Notes: generated from the letters alone by a model not told the origin. DNA of 50,860 nucleotides from Anoxybacillus thermarum (GCF_000836725.1 NZ_JXTH01000012.1:1-50860); one strand, 5' to 3'. Positions 24,419 to 34,145 are shown, counted from the stretch's first letter. A program made the numbers and translations.

Positions 24419-25675
24419 ATGAAATACGCTATTGTCATTTATGTGATTGTCAGCACCATTTGGATCGTATTGACTGATTTTTATGTAGAAAAGTTGCCGC
24501 TTCCGCAACAAATCGTGCCATATGTTCAAACGTTCAAAGGGTTTATGTTTGTCATTTTGTCTGCCGTATTTATGTATATCGCTTTTAAAAAACATCGCGA
24601 ATTAAAACAAATGAGCGAAAGCGAACAAGAGCTGTTGACGCTCATTCACGCGATGCCTGATTTCGTATCATTTAAAGATGGACAAGGCCGTTGGCTCCGG
24701 GTAAACGAATTTGGCTTAAAGCTATACGGACTTGAACATGTCGATTATAAAGGAAAAACAGATGCTGAACTGGCGGAATATGCCCCACATTTTCGCGAGG
24801 CTTTACTTTATTGCATCGATTCGGACGAAGAAGCGTGGCGGGCGAAAACGGTGACGCGTGCAGAAGAATCGTTTCCGACGCCAAACGGTGAAGTGAAAAC
24901 GTTTGACGTCATTAAAGTGCCGCTATTTTACGAAAACGGGAAACGAAAAGGGCTTGTCGTCATCGGTCGCGACATTACACAACAAAAAGTTGCCGAGCAG
25001 CTATTGTTGAAAAAAGAAAAACTATCGGTCATCGGTGAGTTAGCAGCAGGCATCGCCCATGAAATTCGCAATCCGTTAACGTCCATTAAAGGCTTTTTGC
25101 AAATGATGAAAGAAACGAAAGAAGTAGATGAACGTTTCGTGCAAATTATGTTGGATGAAATTGAGCGCGTCAATCAAATCGTCAGCCAACTTCTCGTGCT
25201 TGCGAAACCGCAAATGAAATCGTATAAACCGTTCGCTTTACATGACGTTGTTGACTACGTGATCGGGCTGTTTACGTATGAAGCGATTTTACAAAATGTA
25301 CAAATGAAATATGAACCGCGCACATCCGCAATCGTATATGGCGACAAAAACGAGCTTATTCAAGTGTTTGTCAACGTCATCAAAAACGCATTAGAAGCGA
25401 TGCTAAAGGGGGGAACAATCACCATTTCTACGAAAGAAAAAGATGACCGTGTCCACGTCATCATCGAAGATACAGGAAAAGGGATTGAGCGAGAGCGTCT
25501 AAAACGAATTGGCGAACCGTTTTATACGTTAAAAGAAAAAGGAATGGGGCTTGGGTTAACGACAAGCATGAAAATCGTTCATGAACATAAAGGCACGATG
25601 CAAATTGAAAGCAAAGTTGGCAAAGGAACACGGGTTGAAATCATCTTACCAACATATAAAAATGACCCGTCTTAA
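24419..25675 (+). CDS. PAS-domain sensor histidine kinase, sporulation-kinase-like
   Basis: The 418-residue kinase has two N-terminal membrane helices (about 3-20 and 36-56) with a short loop. A PAS domain follows (about 70-190; HAMPDFVSFKDGQGRWLRVNEFG), then HisKA with His214 in GIAHEIRNPLTSIKGF, and an ATPase domain (NVIKNALEAM, DTGKGI, GMGLGLTT). The HEIRNPLTSIKGFLQ form is shared with B. subtilis KinA-KinE, which feed the Spo0A phosphorelay. No response regulator is adjacent, which fits an orphan phosphorelay kinase. ATG 24419 follows GAAAGG at a long spacing. Confidence 0.85.
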   Translation: MKYAIVIYVIVSTIWIVLTDFYVEKLPLPQQIVPYVQTFKGFMFVILSAVFMYIAFKKHRELKQMSESEQELLTLIHAMPDFVSFKDGQGRWLRVNEFGLKLYGLEHVDYKGKTDAELAEYAPHFREALLYCIDSDEEAWRAKTVTRAEESFPTPNGEVKTFDVIKVPLFYENGKRKGLVVIGRDITQQKVAEQLLLKKEKLSVIGELAAGIAHEIRNPLTSIKGFLQMMKETKEVDERFVQIMLDEIERVNQIVSQLLVLAKPQMKSYKPFALHDVVDYVIGLFTYEAILQNVQMKYEPRTSAIVYGDKNELIQVFVNVIKNALEAMLKGGTITISTKEKDDRVHVIIEDTGKGIERERLKRIGEPFYTLKEKGMGLGLTTSMKIVHEHKGTMQIESKVGKGTRVEIILPTYKNDPS

Positions 25676-25690
25676 AACGGGTCGTTTTTA
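25664..25690. terminator. Bidirectional terminator
   Basis: GACCCGT (25664-25670) pairs with ACGGGTC (25677-25683), followed by GTTTTTATT. It separates the convergent kinase and nitroreductase genes. Confidence 0.75.
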
Positions 25691-26293
25691 TTACTCTACC
25701 CATGTCGTCACTTCATCTACTGGTAGACGAAGGGAAGGATGGGCAGGTGCGCTCGCTTTACCGATTGTAATGAGCATCACCGGAATGTATCGGTCAGAAA
25801 TGTGAAACTCTTTCATGAATGCTTGTGGGTCAAAGCCGCCGATCGCGCACGTATCAAACCCTTCAGCTTTTGCGACAAGCATGAGTTGCATCGCAGCTAA
25901 CGAAGCGTTCGTTAACGCAGCATCGCGCGCATATTGTGCGTTTGTATACGCTCCTTCAATTTGTTTTGCGAGCGTTTCTTTCACTTCTTTTGTCATTTTT
26001 CCTTGTGCGACAAGCGGATCATATACGGCATCTATTTTTTTATTTGCTTGTAAATCGCCAAGCACGGCAACAACTGCCGATGCATCAACGATTTGTTGTT
26101 GGTTGTAAGCGATCGGGAGGAGCTTTTGTTGCGCTTCTTTTCCAGAGATGACGACGAAATGCCAATGTTGCAAATTCCAAGCAGAAGGCGCCTTCGTCGT
26201 TAATTGTAAAATTTTTGTTAGTTGTTCTTTCGAAATCGAAGCGTTCGGATCGTATTTCCGAACAGATTGTCGTTGTTCAATGATTGAAATCAT
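25691..26293 (-). CDS. Nitroreductase-family flavoprotein (YodC-like)
   Basis: The 200-residue FMN-dependent oxidoreductase has the N-terminal family signature (IEQRQSVRKYDPNASI) and the FMN-binding TKAPSAWNLQHWHFVV. CAIGGFDPQAF follows near the C-terminus. Such enzymes reduce quinones or nitro compounds with NAD(P)H. It is divergent from an HxlR/YodB-type regulator with an operator between, as for the B. subtilis YodB-controlled quinone-response genes. ATG 26293 follows AAGGAGG. Confidence 0.88.
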   Translation of the reverse strand: MISIIEQRQSVRKYDPNASISKEQLTKILQLTTKAPSAWNLQHWHFVVISGKEAQQKLLPIAYNQQQIVDASAVVAVLGDLQANKKIDAVYDPLVAQGKMTKEVKETLAKQIEGAYTNAQYARDAALTNASLAAMQLMLVAKAEGFDTCAIGGFDPQAFMKEFHISDRYIPVMLITIGKASAPAHPSLRLPVDEVTTWVE

Positions 26294-26326
26294 ATATATT
26301 TCCTCCTTAAATGTACAAAAATAAAA

Positions 26327-26385
26327 TTACTTACTTTTTGTTAGTTACGATAAATATATTAATTTAGTTACAATACGTTTGTCAA
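26327..26385 (-). promoter_or_regulatory. Nitroreductase promoter with HxlR/YodB-type operator
   Basis: On the minus strand, TTGACA (26385-26380) and TAATAT (26361-26356) are separated by 18 bases. Directly downstream, over the expected start site, lies an imperfect inverted repeat TTACTTAC-TTTTT-GTTAGTTA (26327-26347, plus-strand reading), similar to the TTACT/AGTAA half-sites of YodB-type repressors. Confidence 0.65.
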
Positions 26386-26409
26386 ATTTCATGCATAGGG
26401 TGATCATTC

Positions 26410-26718
26410 ATGGAACATGCACATGTTTGTCCGAAATTTGAAGCAGCGTTTCAACTGCTGGGAAAAAGATGGAATGGGTTAATTATTCACGTTTTATTTC
26501 GCGGCCCGCTTCGTTTTAAAGATTTAGCGGAAAGCATCCCGGAAATTAGCCAAAAAATGTTAACAGAACGATTAAAAGAATTAGAAGAAGAACAAATCGT
26601 CGTTCGCCGTGTTTACCCTGAAAAGCCTGTGCGCATTGAATATGAATTAACGGACAAAGGGAAAGATTTACATATCGTGATGGAAGCGGTGCAAGTGTGG
26701 GCAGAAAAATGGGTGTAG
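26410..26718 (+). CDS. HxlR/YodB-type redox-sensing repressor
   Basis: The 102-residue winged-helix regulator has the HxlR/DUF24 family core: FEAAFQLLGKRWNGLIIHVLF, GPLRFKDLAESIPEISQKML and VYPEKPVRIEYELT. A cysteine at position 7 (HVCPKF) corresponds to the redox cysteine (Cys6) of B. subtilis YodB/CatR, which reacts with quinones or diamide. It probably represses the divergent nitroreductase gene until oxidised. The ribosome site before ATG 26410 is poor (AGGGTGATC), so expression may be low. Confidence 0.87.
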   Translation: MEHAHVCPKFEAAFQLLGKRWNGLIIHVLFRGPLRFKDLAESIPEISQKMLTERLKELEEEQIVVRRVYPEKPVRIEYELTDKGKDLHIVMEAVQVWAEKWV

Positions 26719-26774
26719 CCCCTAACCTTTCGCCATCGTCGTTGCGATAGTATAAGTGAAAGGAGGGGGAAGAC

Positions 26775-26978
26775 ATGCTTCAACGTTCACAACTTCGTTT
26801 AACGTTTGAAGTTGGCGTGACAGAAACGGGCAAACCGCTATACAAAAATAAAACGTATACGATCAAACCGAACGCAACGGAAAGCTCGCTCGTCTCTGTT
26901 GCCCAAGCGCTTGCATCTTTGCAAAGCGCGCCGCTCGTTCACGTATATCGCAACGATGTGCACGTATTAGGCGAATAG
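26775..26978 (+). CDS. DUF1659-family small protein
   Basis: A 67-residue protein with the DUF1659 pattern: SQLRLTFEVGVTETGKP then KNKTYTIKPNATESSLVSVAQALASLQ. Function unknown. It starts a run of three very short genes (DUF1659, DUF2922, YvrJ) that often occur together in Bacillaceae. ATG 26775 follows GAAAGGAGG, 12 bases before the next gene's region ends the spacing. Confidence 0.8.
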   Translation: MLQRSQLRLTFEVGVTETGKPLYKNKTYTIKPNATESSLVSVAQALASLQSAPLVHVYRNDVHVLGE

Positions 26979-26990
26979 GAGGGATGACAA

Positions 26991-27206
26991 ATGAAAACGC
27001 TTGAATTGCAGTTTATGAATGAGGAAGGAAAGACGGTTCGTTTCAGCGTCGATGCACCGCGTGAAGATGTGACAGAAGCGCAAATTAGCCAAGCGATGGA
27101 TGTCATCATTGCCGCAAACGTCTTTCCATCGAGTGGAGGCGATCTCATCGCGAAAAAAGGAGCGCGCCTCATCGATACAACGGTGACAGAATGGACGTTT
27201 GCATAA
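26991..27206 (+). CDS. DUF2922-family small protein
   Basis: A 71-residue protein with the DUF2922 pattern: LELQFMNEEGKTVRFSVDAPRE, QISQAMDVIIAANVFPSSGGD and the ending ARLIDTTVTEWTF. Function unknown. The gene lies 12 bases after the DUF1659 gene, behind GGAGGGATG, so the two are translated from one message. A hairpin follows the stop. Confidence 0.82.
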   Translation: MKTLELQFMNEEGKTVRFSVDAPREDVTEAQISQAMDVIIAANVFPSSGGDLIAKKGARLIDTTVTEWTFA

Positions 27207-27211
27207 ACGCT

Positions 27212-27244
27212 CAAGGTGTCCTGTGCGTCGGGACACCTTGTTAT
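27212..27244 (+). terminator. Hairpin after the DUF2922 gene
   Basis: CAAGGTGTCC (27212-27221) pairs with GGACACCTTG (27231-27240) and TTAT follows. The stem is strong but the T-run is weak, so partial read-through into the yvrJ-like gene is likely. Confidence 0.6.
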
Positions 27245-27275
27245 ATATAAGCGAAAATCGAAGGAGTTGAGAAAG

Positions 27276-27419
27276 ATGGAAGCCTATTTGTCGCTTCTTT
27301 CCGATGTCGGTTTTCCGATTGCGGTGACGTTTTATTTACTGCATCGGATTGAAGGCAAATTAGATGCGGTCATCGATTCGATTCGTACGCTAGGTGAACA
27401 ATGGAAAGCACCCAACTAA
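27276..27419 (+). CDS. yvrJ: YvrJ-family small membrane protein
   Basis: A 47-residue protein: MEAYLSLLSDVGFPIAVTFYLLHRIEGKLDAVIDSI. One hydrophobic helix is followed by an amphipathic tail, the YvrJ pattern. Function unknown; the family resembles phage-holin-associated small membrane proteins. ATG 27276 follows AAGGAG; the frame from 27216 is longer but crosses the preceding hairpin. It ends at a terminator. Confidence 0.8.
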   Translation: MEAYLSLLSDVGFPIAVTFYLLHRIEGKLDAVIDSIRTLGEQWKAPN

Positions 27420-27440
27420 ATGGGTGTTTTCTTTTTTTCT
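27409..27440 (+). terminator. Rho-independent terminator
   Basis: CACCCA (27409-27414) pairs with TGGGTG (27421-27426), followed by TTTTCTTTTTTT. Confidence 0.8.
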
Positions 27441-27500
27441 TCCGTTTGTTAACATACATATGTAAACATGTTGTTTATGTGAGTTAAGGGGGGTTTTATT

Positions 27501-28793
27501 TTGTTTAAACGAAAACGAGATGAGCGCGATTTACAACTTGAAGCGATTTTACAAATGAAAGAAGAGCCGCTTCATTTAAACGACAAAACGGTCGAACGGC
27601 AGCTGGCGCTCATCGGGATGACGACAAAAGATATTGCCATTTTGCAGTACGTCAAGCCTTATATCGAAGCGCATATTGCCCGCATCGTTGACGCCTTTTA
27701 TGGTGCGCTTCAAAAAGAAAGCCATTTGCTTTCAATCATTCAACAACATAGCACGATTGAGCGCTTAAAACAAACATTAACGATCCATGTAAAAGAAATG
27801 TTTAACGGACAAATTGATGAAGCGTTTATTGAAAAAAGGCGTCGCGTTGCCCAAGCACACGTCCGCATCGGTTTAGAGCCGAAATGGTACATCGCTTCGT
27901 TTCAACATTTGCTTGAGGAAATATTAGCGGTCATGCTCGACCAACTGCGCCAGCCGTCGTATGTCATTGTCGTCATGAAATCCGTCTCGAAAATGTTAAA
28001 CGTCGAACAGCAGCTCGTGTTAGAACAGTATGAACGGGAAAATGAAGCGCTTCGTTTACAAATGGAGACGCTCAAACAACAAATGAAAGAACAAGTGAAA
28101 GAATCGCTTCAACAGTTAAGTCACGTATCTGATGAAGTAAGCACTTCCGTTTCTTCGTTAAACGCACAAACCGCTGGCATTTTGCAGGCGGCAAAAGAAG
28201 CTTCTCATGTGGCTGTGGCAAGCGCTGAAAAATCAGCAAAAGGAAAACAACAATTGCAAGCGCAAGTAGAAAACATGCGACAAATGAATGAAAAAATGAA
28301 ACAAATTGAAGCGAATATGGGCAAACTTCAACAAGCGATGAAAGAAATTGAACATATCGCTTCGCTTGTGACATCCATTGCAGATCAGACGAATATGCTT
28401 TCACTGAACGCCTCGATTGAAGCAGCGCGGGCGGGAGAGCACGGAAAAGGTTTTGCTGTCGTTGCTGATGAAGTGCGCAAACTGGCGACGCAAACGAAAC
28501 AATCGGTCGCTGATGTATCGCTCGTATTAAGCGGCATTCATGATCATATTGTTGCGATGTCACAATCACTTGAACAAGCATCGCTTTCTGTGACCGAGAG
28601 TACAAATGGAATGGAAACGATTTATTCGTTTTTTGATGAATTTGCATCCGCACTTGAACGCATTTGCCAATATAACGTACGAATCGATGACGAAATGAAA
28701 GCGTGCGTACAAGCAGTAAGTGAAATTCACAAGGCGATGGAACACGTATCCGCATCTGCGGATGAATTAGAAGGGCTAGCGAGCGAATTGTAA
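27501..28793 (+). CDS. hemAT: HemAT, globin-coupled aerotaxis receptor
   Basis: A soluble 430-residue haem oxygen sensor. The globin domain (about 30-185) holds proximal His120 in AQAHVRIGL and a distal-side Tyr67 in DAFYGAL, corresponding to the known haem residues of B. subtilis HemAT. The MCP signalling domain follows ([32 protein letters not shown]). No membrane segments, as expected. It signals oxygen to CheA. The start is TTG 27501, after AAGGGGGG. A very strong terminator follows. Confidence 0.93.
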   Translation: MFKRKRDERDLQLEAILQMKEEPLHLNDKTVERQLALIGMTTKDIAILQYVKPYIEAHIARIVDAFYGALQKESHLLSIIQQHSTIERLKQTLTIHVKEMFNGQIDEAFIEKRRRVAQAHVRIGLEPKWYIASFQHLLEEILAVMLDQLRQPSYVIVVMKSVSKMLNVEQQLVLEQYERENEALRLQMETLKQQMKEQVKESLQQLSHVSDEVSTSVSSLNAQTAGILQAAKEASHVAVASAEKSAKGKQQLQAQVENMRQMNEKMKQIEANMGKLQQAMKEIEHIASLVTSIADQTNMLSLNASIEAARAGEHGKGFAVVADEVRKLATQTKQSVADVSLVLSGIHDHIVAMSQSLEQASLSVTESTNGMETIYSFFDEFASALERICQYNVRIDDEMKACVQAVSEIHKAMEHVSASADELEGLASEL

Positions 28794-28852
28794 TCCGTCC
28801 TCTTTTTTCTTTACTTTTCGAATATATTGCCTCGGCTGAAACGGCTCACGAT

Positions 28853-28894
28853 GCCTTTCGTTTACGGTCGCGTAAACGAAAGGCTCTATTTTTT
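28853..28894 (+). terminator. Strong terminator after hemAT
   Basis: A 14-base perfect stem GCCTTTCGTTTACG/CGTAAACGAAAGGC (28853-28866 with 28871-28884) has a 4-base loop, followed by TCTATTTTTTTT. Confidence 0.88.
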
Positions 28895-28994
28895 TTCCTT
28901 CGGTTTCATAGTCAGTGAAAAACATGGCAAACATAAAAAAAGCAACCATCGCTTTCGCTCCTTTTTTGTTTTTACTATGTATTTTGAAAAAAAG

Positions 28995-29021
28995 TGAAAC
29001 TTTTTATACATATGGTTCGTA
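28995..29021 (+). promoter_or_regulatory. Possible ECF-sigma promoter of the mrp operon
   Basis: TGAAAC (28995-29000) and CGTA (29018-29021) are separated by 17 bases, resembling SigW/SigM-type promoters of Bacillus. They are 41 bases upstream of the mrpA start. The rest of 28895-29061 holds no gene I can support. Confidence 0.4.
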
Positions 29022-29061
29022 TAAAAAAGAGGATTGTTATGTTAGAAGGAGGTTGACTGCT

Positions 29062-31446
29062 TTGCCGACATTACATATCGCGATGTTTGCGCCGTTTTTG
29101 TTGGCGTTATTCGTTCCGTTGTTGTACAAATTCGTCCGCTCGCTGCACGTTGGGTGGTTCGTCTTGCCGCTTCCGCTTGCGTTATTTGTTCATTTTCTAT
29201 CTTATATGGATGACGTGCGCAACGATGAAGCGATTCGTGCGACAATGCCTTGGATTCCGTCGCTACACATTTCATTGGATGTATATGTCGATGGATTAAG
29301 TTTACTGTTTGCGTTATTAATTACAGGGATCGGTACACTCGTTGTGCTATATTCCATTTATTATTTGCAAAAAGGAAAAGAACAGCTCGGTCATTTTTAC
29401 GTATATTTACTTTTATTTATGGGCGCTATGCTCGGTGTTGTTTTATCAGACCATCTCATTGCGCTATACGTCTTTTGGGAATTAACGTCTATTTCATCAT
29501 TTTTATTAATTGCTTATTGGTATACGCGTGATCGTTCGCGCTATGGGGCACAAAAATCAATGCTTATTACGATGTTTGGCGGGCTGCTTATGCTTGGCGG
29601 CTTCGTTGCGCTTGCGATCGCAGGTGGAACGTATCACATTCGTGAACTTGTCAATACACCATTAACGGAACATCCGCTGTTTATCCCCGCTCTTTTCCTT
29701 ATTTTGTTTGGTGCTTTTACGAAATCAGCCCAATTTCCGTTCTATATTTGGTTACCTGATGCGATGGAAGCACCGACGCCTGTTAGTGCGTATTTACACT
29801 CTGCCACGATGGTGAAAGCAGGAATTTATTTAATTGCACGCTTGACGCCGATTTTTGCGGTTTCGTCTTTTTGGGTTTGGACTGTGGCGCTCGTCGGGCT
29901 TGTGACGTTATGTTGGGCATCGTTTTTAGCGTCAAAACAGACGGATTTAAAGGCGATTTTAGCGTTTTCAACCGTCAGTCAGCTCGGTTTAATTACGTCG
30001 CTGTTAGGAGTCGGTGGACTAGCGTTTCATTACGATTGGATGGAAGAAAACATATTTATGGTTGCGGTGTTAGCTGCCATTTTTCATCTGTTTAACCATG
30101 CGACGTTTAAAGGGAGTTTGTTTATGGTTGTCGGCATCGTTGACCATGAAACAGGAACGCGCGACATTCGCCGTCTCGGAGGGTTAATGACGATCATGCC
30201 GATGACGTTTACGATCGCGCTCGTCGGTTCGCTTTCGATGGCAGGACTGCCGCCGTTTAACGGCTTTTTAAGTAAAGAAATGTTTTTTACTGCGATGTTG
30301 CGCGCGAGAGAAGTGGCAGGATGGGCGGCTATTTTACCGGTTGTTGCGTGGGTTGCAAGCATATTTACGTTTTTATATAGCGCTCTTTTTGTGAGCCGCA
30401 CGTTTTTTGGCACATACAAGCCGCATTTATTGAAAAAAGAAGCGCATGAAGCTCCAATTGGTATGCTCATAGCACCAATTGTGCTCGCGTTGCTCGTCAT
30501 CTTCATCGGAATTGTGCCAAACGTATTGTCGGAATCTATACTAGCACCAGCCGTATATGCGGTGTTATACGGACTGTTTACGCCAAATGAAGCGGTTGAT
30601 GTGCATATTTCTCATTGGCATGGGTTTACGCCAGAATTGTTTATGACGCTTGGCGTGTTATTGTTCGGTTCGTTGTTATACCGCACGTTTCCGAAATGGA
30701 AAAAGGTGTATGCTCACCTTTCTGAACGGATGTCGTTAAACTTTTTTTACGATCAGTCGTTCGTTTGGATGGAAAGAGGGGCACAGGCGTTTACTTCACG
30801 CATCATGACAGGTTCGATGCACACGTACTTGATGTACATTTTTGCATCGCTTATCGTCTTGCTTTTGTTTACGATCGGTTTAAGCGAGCAATGGAACGTC
30901 GATTTAAGCCGCCTAGCGCACATTCGCATATATGAAGTGGTGCTAGCTTTAGCTATGATCGCAGCGACGATCACGACGGTGATGGCGAAATCACGTTTAA
31001 CAGCTATCGTTTCATTAGGGGCTGTCGGTTATTCGATGGCGTTGTTTTTCGTGCTATTTCGCGCTCCGGATTTAGCGCTAACGCAACTTGTCATTGAAAC
31101 GATTTCTGTGGCGCTCTTTTTGCTTTGTTTTTATCATTTGCCGAAATTTAGTCAAAAGCAAGAAAGCGTCGGTTTTAACGTAGGAAACGCGCTCATTTCT
31201 GTTGCGGTTGGCGTCACGATGAGCGTCATTGCCTTTTTTGCGTATGCAGGAAAACATTTCGATTCCATTTCGCAATATTACGTAGACAATACGTATGAAA
31301 AAGCGGCTGGAAAAAATATGGTCAACGTCATTTTAGTCGATTTTCGCGGCTTTGATACGTTGTTTGAAATATGCGTGTTAGCGATTGCCGCATTAGGCAT
31401 TTATGCGATGGTGAAATTGCGGCTTGCGAAGGAGGAGGAACGATGA
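29062..31446 (+). CDS. mrpA: MrpA, Na+/H+ antiporter subunit A
   Basis: The largest Mrp subunit, 794 residues with about 20 helices. The N-terminal two thirds is the NuoL/proton-channel domain (LSDHLIALYVFWELTSISSFLLI, KSAQFPFYIWLPDAMEAPTPVSAYLHSATMVKAG). The C-terminal part includes the MrpB-like segment seen in MrpA proteins. The start is TTG 29062, nine bases after AGAAGGAGG; the upstream extension to 28915 is leader sequence. It heads mrpABCDEFG, whose complex exchanges cytoplasmic Na+ for H+, important at alkaline pH. Confidence 0.95.
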   Translation: MPTLHIAMFAPFLLALFVPLLYKFVRSLHVGWFVLPLPLALFVHFLSYMDDVRNDEAIRATMPWIPSLHISLDVYVDGLSLLFALLITGIGTLVVLYSIYYLQKGKEQLGHFYVYLLLFMGAMLGVVLSDHLIALYVFWELTSISSFLLIAYWYTRDRSRYGAQKSMLITMFGGLLMLGGFVALAIAGGTYHIRELVNTPLTEHPLFIPALFLILFGAFTKSAQFPFYIWLPDAMEAPTPVSAYLHSATMVKAGIYLIARLTPIFAVSSFWVWTVALVGLVTLCWASFLASKQTDLKAILAFSTVSQLGLITSLLGVGGLAFHYDWMEENIFMVAVLAAIFHLFNHATFKGSLFMVVGIVDHETGTRDIRRLGGLMTIMPMTFTIALVGSLSMAGLPPFNGFLSKEMFFTAMLRAREVAGWAAILPVVAWVASIFTFLYSALFVSRTFFGTYKPHLLKKEAHEAPIGMLIAPIVLALLVIFIGIVPNVLSESILAPAVYAVLYGLFTPNEAVDVHISHWHGFTPELFMTLGVLLFGSLLYRTFPKWKKVYAHLSERMSLNFFYDQSFVWMERGAQAFTSRIMTGSMHTYLMYIFASLIVLLLFTIGLSEQWNVDLSRLAHIRIYEVVLALAMIAATITTVMAKSRLTAIVSLGAVGYSMALFFVLFRAPDLALTQLVIETISVALFLLCFYHLPKFSQKQESVGFNVGNALISVAVGVTMSVIAFFAYAGKHFDSISQYYVDNTYEKAAGKNMVNVILVDFRGFDTLFEICVLAIAALGIYAMVKLRLAKEEER

Positions 31447-31865
31447 AGCGAAACGATGTCATTTTACGAACGACAACAGCGGTCGTCACGCCAATCATCG
31501 TACTGTTTTCCGTTCAGCTGTTTTTTGCAGGACATTATTATCCGGGCGGCGGTTTTATTGGCGGATTGATGACAGCTGGTGCGCTCGTTTTATTGCTTTT
31601 AGCGTTCGATATTGAAACGGTTCGCAGCATGGTTCCGATCAATTATAAATGGCTTGTGGCGATTGGATTGCTGTTTGCGGTCGGAACCGGAATGAGCAGC
31701 CTATTTCTCGACCGTCCGTTTTTAACGCATGCGTATCAATACGTTCATTTGCCGTTGCTTGACCATACGTCGCTTCATACCGCGGTGTTATTTGATTTAG
31801 GTGTTTATTTTGTCGTCGTTGGCGTGACGATGATTATTATTGAAACGATAGGGGAGAGCGACTAA
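31443..31865 (+). CDS. mrpB: MrpB, Na+/H+ antiporter subunit B
   Basis: A 140-residue membrane subunit with four helices and the family block [21 protein letters not shown]. The start is the ATG overlapping the mrpA stop (ATGA), preceded by GGAGGAGG. The frame from 31371 lies inside mrpA and is not used. It ends by TAATG overlap with mrpC. Confidence 0.93.
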   Translation: MKRNDVILRTTTAVVTPIIVLFSVQLFFAGHYYPGGGFIGGLMTAGALVLLLLAFDIETVRSMVPINYKWLVAIGLLFAVGTGMSSLFLDRPFLTHAYQYVHLPLLDHTSLHTAVLFDLGVYFVVVGVTMIIIETIGESD

Positions 31866-32197
31866 TGGAACTGCTTATGATTGTCGTCATCGGTTGTTTA
31901 TTTACCGCCGCGACATATTTAATACTGAGCAAAAGTTTGCTTCGCATCATTATCGGTACAGGCTTGCTTAGCCATGGCGCTCATTTGTTATTGTTGACAA
32001 TGGGCGGGTTAAAAGTAGGCGCCCCACCTCTTTTAGGGGAAAAAGCGGCGCGGTACGTCGACCCACTGCCGCAAGCGCTCATTTTAACAGCAATTGTCAT
32101 CAGTTTTGGGGTAACAGCATTTTTCTTAGTGTTAGCGTATCGTTCATACCAAGAAATTGGAACAGACCATATGGAAGGGATGAAGGGAGATGAGTAA
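31865..32197 (+). CDS. mrpC: MrpC, Na+/H+ antiporter subunit C
   Basis: A 110-residue NuoK-like subunit with three helices: [42 protein letters not shown] and [23 protein letters not shown] (each within a helix). It starts within the mrpB stop (TAATG) and overlaps mrpD by 8 bases, so translation is coupled. Confidence 0.93.
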   Translation: MELLMIVVIGCLFTAATYLILSKSLLRIIIGTGLLSHGAHLLLLTMGGLKVGAPPLLGEKAARYVDPLPQALILTAIVISFGVTAFFLVLAYRSYQEIGTDHMEGMKGDE

Positions 32198-33662
32198 CCT
32201 TCTGCTTTTGCCAATTGTTATTCCGCTTGTGACGGCAATCATTCTTATTTTTTTTCCGAAGCACGTGCTTTGGCAACGCGTCGTTTCAGCGGTAGCGACA
32301 AGTAGTTTAGTCGTTGCAAGTAGCGTGTTGCTTTATCGCGTCCATACAGACGGCATTCAAACGTTAAACGTCGGAGATTGGCCAGCGCCATTTGGCATTA
32401 CGCTCGTATCCGATTCGTTATCCGCGCTTCTTGTGCTTACGGCAAGCATCATCGCGCTTGCTTGCTTAGTTTATTCGTTTTACGCCATTGGAAAAGAGCG
32501 AGAAACGTTTTATTACTATTCGTTTTTTCAATTTTTGCTCGTCGGTGTGAACGGATCGTTTACGACAGGAGATTTATTTAACTTGTTCGTCTTTTTTGAA
32601 GTGATGCTTATGTCTTCATACGTTTTGCTTGTGCTTGGCGGGACGAAAAGGCAATTGCGTGAAACGATTAAATATACGCTTGTCAACGTCATTTCATCCG
32701 CCTTATTCGTCGTTGCGGTGGCGTATTTATATGCGGTGACAGGAACGTTAAATATGGCGCATTTAGCTCAGCGCATTCATGATCTTGGCTCGTCCCCCAT
32801 TTTAACGGTTATTGCGGTGTTGTTTATCGTTGTATTCGGATTAAAAGGGGCGATTTTCCCGTTATACTTTTGGCTTCCGGGTGCATATTATGCGCCGCCG
32901 ACACCTGTGTTCGCGTTATTTGGAGGACTATTGACAAAAGTAGGGGTATATGCGATATTGCGCACGTTTACGCTTTTATTTACGCATGATGCTGCCTACA
33001 CGCATACGTTGCTCGCTTGGCTTGCGCTCGGTACGATCGCGATTGGCGTCATCGGAGCGGTGGCGTATCACGATATGCGTTACATCGTCATTTATAACAT
33101 TATTGCAGCTGTTGGTGTCATGATCTTTGGCATTTCCATCATGACTCCAGAAAGTGTAGAAGGAACGATTTTTTACTTGTTGCAGGATATGGTGATGAAG
33201 ACGACGCTCTTTTTGTTCGTTGGCATCGTCTTTTCAATTACGCGTTCGAACGATATTCGTTCGTTTTCCGGGTTAATTGCGCCATACCCGCTTCTTGGTT
33301 GGTCGTTTTTTATCGCCGCGTTATCGCTTGCGGGCATTCCGCCATTTAGCGGATTTATCGGCAAGTTGCTCATTGTAAAAGCAAGCTTTGATGCACATCT
33401 CATATTTGAAGCGATCGTCATTTTATTGTCGAGTTTGCTTGTGTTATATTCCGTCATGAAAATATTTATGAACGGCTTTTGGGGAGAGAAAAAAGGATTT
33501 GAACAAAAGCGGCTTGATGGACGAATCGTTCCTGTGCTCGTGTTGCTTGTTTTATCCGTTGCATACGGCGTTGGCGTAGAATTTGTCCGCCCGTTTGTTG
33601 TCGATGCTGTTCGTGTATTGACGGAGCCGAATTTGTACATTCAAGCGGTGTTAAAGGAGTAG
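32190..33662 (+). CDS. mrpD: MrpD, Na+/H+ antiporter subunit D
   Basis: A 490-residue NuoM/N-like subunit with 14 helices. The conserved glutamate in [20 protein letters not shown] and the lysine in [21 protein letters not shown] belong to the proton-path signature. [14 protein letters not shown] follows further on. It is fourth in the operon; ATG 32190 follows AAGGGAG. Confidence 0.94.
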   Translation: MSNLLLLPIVIPLVTAIILIFFPKHVLWQRVVSAVATSSLVVASSVLLYRVHTDGIQTLNVGDWPAPFGITLVSDSLSALLVLTASIIALACLVYSFYAIGKERETFYYYSFFQFLLVGVNGSFTTGDLFNLFVFFEVMLMSSYVLLVLGGTKRQLRETIKYTLVNVISSALFVVAVAYLYAVTGTLNMAHLAQRIHDLGSSPILTVIAVLFIVVFGLKGAIFPLYFWLPGAYYAPPTPVFALFGGLLTKVGVYAILRTFTLLFTHDAAYTHTLLAWLALGTIAIGVIGAVAYHDMRYIVIYNIIAAVGVMIFGISIMTPESVEGTIFYLLQDMVMKTTLFLFVGIVFSITRSNDIRSFSGLIAPYPLLGWSFFIAALSLAGIPPFSGFIGKLLIVKASFDAHLIFEAIVILLSSLLVLYSVMKIFMNGFWGEKKGFEQKRLDGRIVPVLVLLVLSVAYGVGVEFVRPFVVDAVRVLTEPNLYIQAVLKE

Positions 33663-33668
33663 AAAGCG

Positions 33669-34145
33669 ATGGCATTTCAAATTTTATTAAACGTTTGTTT
33701 AGCGTTCGTATGGATGTTTTTAACGGTTTCATTTGACGGGGCATCGTTTATCGTCGGCTATATGATCGGGCTGTTTATTATTTTTATGTTGCGACGCTTT
33801 TTCCATTCGCGCTTTTATCTTTTTCCGGTGTTTGTTATTGTGAAGTTGCTGTTTATCTTTTTCAAAGAGCTCATTTTATCGAACATCGCAGTGGCAAAAG
33901 TCGTTATGAAACGTCCGCTAACGATTCAGCCTGCCATTTTTGCATTGCCGACGGAGTTAAAAAAAGAGTGGGAAATTACGATTTTAGCAATGCTGATTAC
34001 GCTCACACCGGGTACGCTCGTTTTAGACGTATCCGATGATGGAAGCACGTTGTATATTCATGCGTTAAACAGCCCAGATGTGCATGAAGCCATTGAAAGC
34101 ATTAAACAATCGTTTGAAAAAACGATTATGGAGGTGAGCAAATGA
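33669..34145 (+). CDS. mrpE: MrpE, Na+/H+ antiporter subunit E
   Basis: A 158-residue subunit with two to three N-terminal helices and a soluble C-terminal part. The pattern MLITLTPGTLVLDVSDDGSTLYIH is the MrpE signature. It lies 6 bases after mrpD and overlaps mrpF by ATGA at 34142. Confidence 0.93.
   Translation: MAFQILLNVCLAFVWMFLTVSFDGASFIVGYMIGLFIIFMLRRFFHSRFYLFPVFVIVKLLFIFFKELILSNIAVAKVVMKRPLTIQPAIFALPTELKKEWEITILAMLITLTPGTLVLDVSDDGSTLYIHALNSPDVHEAIESIKQSFEKTIMEVSK

Noticed and set aside
28915-29061. N-terminal extension of MrpA
   Set aside because: No ribosome site before 28915, sequence not like MrpA, and TTG 29062 follows AGAAGGAGG.
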